From Acidobacteriota bacterium (GTDB taxonomy: Bacteria > Acidobacteriota > Terriglobia > Terriglobales > Acidobacteriaceae), in the NCBI GenBank assembly GCA_021792795.1, contig JAJYUB010000007.1, positions 1 through 64,000 on the forward strand: a DNA stretch of 64,000 nucleotides, written 5' to 3'. The translations under genes were made by a program, and so were the position numbers. Under the pieces are notes generated by a model that was given only the letters and a program-made list of their open reading frames with translations, had not been told where the DNA came from and ran no database searches. Positions 61,921-64,000 of the stretch are shown here, piece by piece (position 1 is the first letter of the stretch; each line of letters starts with the position of its first letter).

Positions 61921-62556
61921 TCAGGCTTGCGCGGCGGGAGCCGGTTCGGGCTCGACTACTTCGACTGGCTTGGCTGGGGCGGCCTTCCTGGCGTCGGGCT
62001 TGGGCGCTTCGGGCTTCTTCGCCGATTCGACCTTCTTGCCGGGGGCGAGGATGGCGTGCAGGATTGTGCCTTCCATGCGCGGATGAAACTCCACGATGCC
62101 GGCGTCGCCAACGTCCTGGATCAGGCGATTGATGATCGAATATCCCAACTCGCGATGGGCCATTTGCCGGCCGCGAAAACGCAGCGAGGCTTTTACCTTA
62201 TCGCCATCGTGCAGAAAGCGGATGGCCTGATTTTTCTTGGTCTGGTAGTCGTGCTCGTCGACCGTGACCGACAGCTTGACTTCCTTGATGGTGATGACCT
62301 TCTGCTTTTTGCGGGCCGCGCGTTCGCTCTTGTCTTTCTCGTAGAGGAACTTGCCGTAATCCTGAATGCGGCAAACCGGCGGCACGGCGTTGGGAGAGAT
62401 CTCCACCAGGTCGAGGCCGCGTTCACGGGCAATTTTGAGAGCTTCAAAGGGTGGGAGAACGCCGAGCTGTTCCCCATTTTCGTCAATCACGCGAATTTCA
62501 CGCGCGCGTATCCGATCGTTGATGCGGATAAACTGTTTCGCCGAACGCTTATCGAT
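61921..62556 (-). CDS. infC: Translation initiation factor IF-3 (ATC start)
   Basis: IF-3 keeps the small subunit free and checks start-codon pairing. The 211-residue protein shows 'INDRIRAREIRVIDENGEQL', 'GLDLVEISPNAVPPVCRIQD', 'YGKFLYEKDKSERAARKKQK', 'LRFRGRQMAHRELGYSIINR' and an Ala/Pro/Glu-rich tail. The strong ribosome site GGAGG (62567-62563 on the minus strand) is 6 bases before an ATC at 62556, followed by GATAAGCGT; no ATG or GTG is placed correctly. The E. coli infC starts at AUU and is self-regulated through it, so an AUC start is credible. Upstream ATGs would give an N-terminus not found in IF-3. Confidence 0.95.
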   Translation of the reverse strand: MDKRSAKQFIRINDRIRAREIRVIDENGEQLGVLPPFEALKIARERGLDLVEISPNAVPPVCRIQDYGKFLYEKDKSERAARKKQKVITIKEVKLSVTVDEHDYQTKKNQAIRFLHDGDKVKASLRFRGRQMAHRELGYSIINRLIQDVGDAGIVEFHPRMEGTILHAILAPGKKVESAKKPEAPKPDARKAAPAKPVEVVEPEPAPAAQA

Positions 62557-62696
62557 GTGCCGCCTCCAAGTGCGCGAGGGGTTGCCTCGCCTCGTGAGTA
62601 TACCATTCCGCGCGAACAGGCCGTCGACTGAAAGGCGGACCGCAACAATTAGCTGCATGAGGAGATGAGCAGCGTATGCTCGCGGTTGCCAAACCG

Positions 62697-64000
62697 TCAC
62701 GCGATGGCGCGAATTTCGCTTGCGATGGATCCCGCCAGGCCGTGAGATGACAGACCGGCGATCTGAACGGAAACCAGCAGATTTGGCTGCAGATTGGCTG
62801 CGATTCCGACAGAAATAAAGTTGTCCGTCATGGCGGGGGTTCGGTGGCCGGGGCCGGACGAGGATTTTTCCTTGGGAGACACGAGCGTCACCACGCTAAG
62901 TTGTTTGCCGATCAATTTTGACCGAAACGCCAGATTCTTCTGCTGGATCAGGTCGCTCAGAGCGGTCATGCGTTCGCGGACGGCGGAAGCCGGGACGGGC
63001 TGGAGCCGATGCAGGTCCCAGCCGGGCGTGCCAGGCCGCGCGGAGAACGGAAAGATGTGCAGATAGGTGAGCGGCTGGGCGGCGATGAAGTCGTAGCTCT
63101 CGCGGAATTCTTCGTCGGTTTCGCCGGGGAAGCCGACCATGACGTCGGCCCCGATGGCGGCGTCCGGGGAGGCGGCGCGAACCTTCGCCAGCCGGTCGGC
63201 ATAGTGCCAGGGTCGATAGCGGCGATGCATCCGGCGCAGCACGCGGTCCGACCCGGATTGCAACGGCATGTGGATGTGGCGGGCCAGTCGCGGATGCAGC
63301 CCTTGGCCCCAGCGGCGGAGCAGAGCGATCAGGCCGTCGGTCCAGTCCATGGGTTCGACGGAGCTGATGCGCAGGCGCGGGAGCGACGTGGTTTCGAAGA
63401 TTTCGGTCAGTAGGTCTTCAAAGCGCAATTGCGGGGCCAGATCGCGGCCCCAGCGGCCCAGGTTGATTCCGGAAAGGACAAGTTCCTGGCCACCGGCGGC
63501 GACGAACCGCGCGACGGAATCGAGCACCTGCGGCTTCGGCAGGGAACGGCTATTGCCGCGAGTGGAGGGAATTACGCAGAAGGTACACCGGTTGCCACAG
63601 CCGTCTTGAATTTTGAGGGTTGGCCGGGTGCGATGGGCCGCTGAATTTTCCGCCAGCCGTTCAATGGTGGAAGCTGGCAGCGAGGGCAATTGAAAGTCGC
63701 TATGGGCGAAGATGTCTCCGGCAAGGACAAACGCGGGGGCGCCGGGTAGCCGCTCCGGGGCGAAATCTGGGGCGGTCGCGAGCGACGATACGGGCACAAA
63801 ATGCGGGGACGACGTTGCCATAGCGGCACGGGAGTTTTCATTCCCCGAGGACCCGCGATTTTCGTCCGGCCAAGATGCCGGTTGCGGCTTGAATGGGCCG
63901 AGGGCGATGGAGGCGACCTGGCCCTTGTGGCTGTTGCCGACGACGGCAAACACTCCGGGCAGAGCGGCAATTTCTTCGGGCGCTCGTTGCGCATAACAGC
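62697..64000 (-). CDS. mtaB: tRNA t6A37 methylthiotransferase (MtaB/MiaB family), 5' end outside the window
   Basis: The frame is open from the window's right edge; the first visible codons (CYAQRAPEEIAALPG) belong to the UPF0004 domain with its third cluster Cys. The radical SAM motif is 'QDGCGNRCTFCVIPSTRGNS' (C-x3-C-x2-C), followed by 'GQELVLSGINLGRWGRDL', 'HIHMPLQSGSDRVLRRMHRR' and 'IGADVMVGFPGETDEEFRES', and the C-terminal region. MtaB adds a methylthio group to t6A at position 37 of tRNAs reading ANN codons. An internal stretch just downstream of the UPF0004 domain (around 'WPDENRGSSGNENSRAAM') is longer than usual. Confidence 0.94.
   Translation of the reverse strand, partial: CYAQRAPEEIAALPGVFAVVGNSHKGQVASIALGPFKPQPASWPDENRGSSGNENSRAAMATSSPHFVPVSSLATAPDFAPERLPGAPAFVLAGDIFAHSDFQLPSLPASTIERLAENSAAHRTRPTLKIQDGCGNRCTFCVIPSTRGNSRSLPKPQVLDSVARFVAAGGQELVLSGINLGRWGRDLAPQLRFEDLLTEIFETTSLPRLRISSVEPMDWTDGLIALLRRWGQGLHPRLARHIHMPLQSGSDRVLRRMHRRYRPWHYADRLAKVRAASPDAAIGADVMVGFPGETDEEFRESYDFIAAQPLTYLHIFPFSARPGTPGWDLHRLQPVPASAVRERMTALSDLIQQKNLAFRSKLIGKQLSVVTLVSPKEKSSSGPGHRTPAMTDNFISVGIAANLQPNLLVSVQIAGLSSHGLAGSIASEIRAIA

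Overview
The window looks like a chromosomal segment of an Acidobacteriota (Terriglobia-type) bacterium. This rests on protein family content, not on a database search. The diagnostic families are a von Willebrand-like protein of the acidobacterial type (41401-42417), a frameshifted acidobacterial-style MacB/FtsX permease (58122-60555), a TonB-dependent receptor with a carboxypeptidase-regulatory N-terminal domain (25056-27671), two DUF3617 proteins, and lipid A genes of a diderm envelope. Base composition is high in G+C and almost every ORF is core or household in character. I see no tRNA, rRNA or CRISPR array.

Layout: 1-1350 is accessory DNA (3' end of an IS630-type transposase and a membrane-anchored protein of unknown function). 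It sits directly in front of the ribosomal/RNA polymerase cluster rplA-rplJ-rplL-rpoB-rpoC (1354-12824), which ends in a clear terminator. From 13 to 31 kb follow a SnoaL-like protein, a secreted thioredoxin-like protein, a GH3 beta-glucosidase (minus strand), a YihY-type membrane protein, pyk, mutL, a 793-residue protein with a huge basic disordered tail overlapping cmk, a small His/Cys membrane protein plus TonB receptor, pyrG, uppP and a glycine-zipper protein.

From 32 to 39 kb lies a heat-shock locus, dnaK ... dnaJ ... hspR. It is split by about 2.2 kb holding a 56-residue protein, a GIY-YIG nuclease bracketed by repeats, an AT-richer membrane protein and a higBA toxin-antitoxin pair. The dnaK promoter carries a HAIR-like inverted repeat over its -35, fitting control by the HspR encoded 6 kb downstream. 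From 39 to 54 kb come a GT21 (HpnI-like) glycosyltransferase, dps, the VWFA protein, a DedA-rhodanese fusion, a membrane-bound PP2C phosphatase, pstB-phoU, an anaerobic-sulfatase-maturase-like radical SAM protein, a GH27 alpha-galactosidase, a class II photolyase, a transposase remnant, an SDR, a LolA-like protein and an SRPBCC protein. The end holds fabZ-lpxA-lpxI, a secreted PrxQ-type peroxiredoxin, the broken permease, a Gfo/Idh/MocA oxidoreductase, infC (with an ATC start) and the 3' part of mtaB.

Two families of short intergenic repeats run through the window. One is a hairpin of the form CCCA-stem-loop-stem-TGGGGCACCC. The other is a palindromic TCATTCTGA...GAAGAATCC element. A chimaera of both is translated in frame inside the mutL linker. 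I did not find a convincing entirely new multi-gene system. The strongest unusual items are the eight-cysteine insertion in RpoB, the repeat families, the interrupted heat-shock locus with its HAIR-like operator, the disordered 793-residue protein and the 4-bp duplication that breaks the permease.
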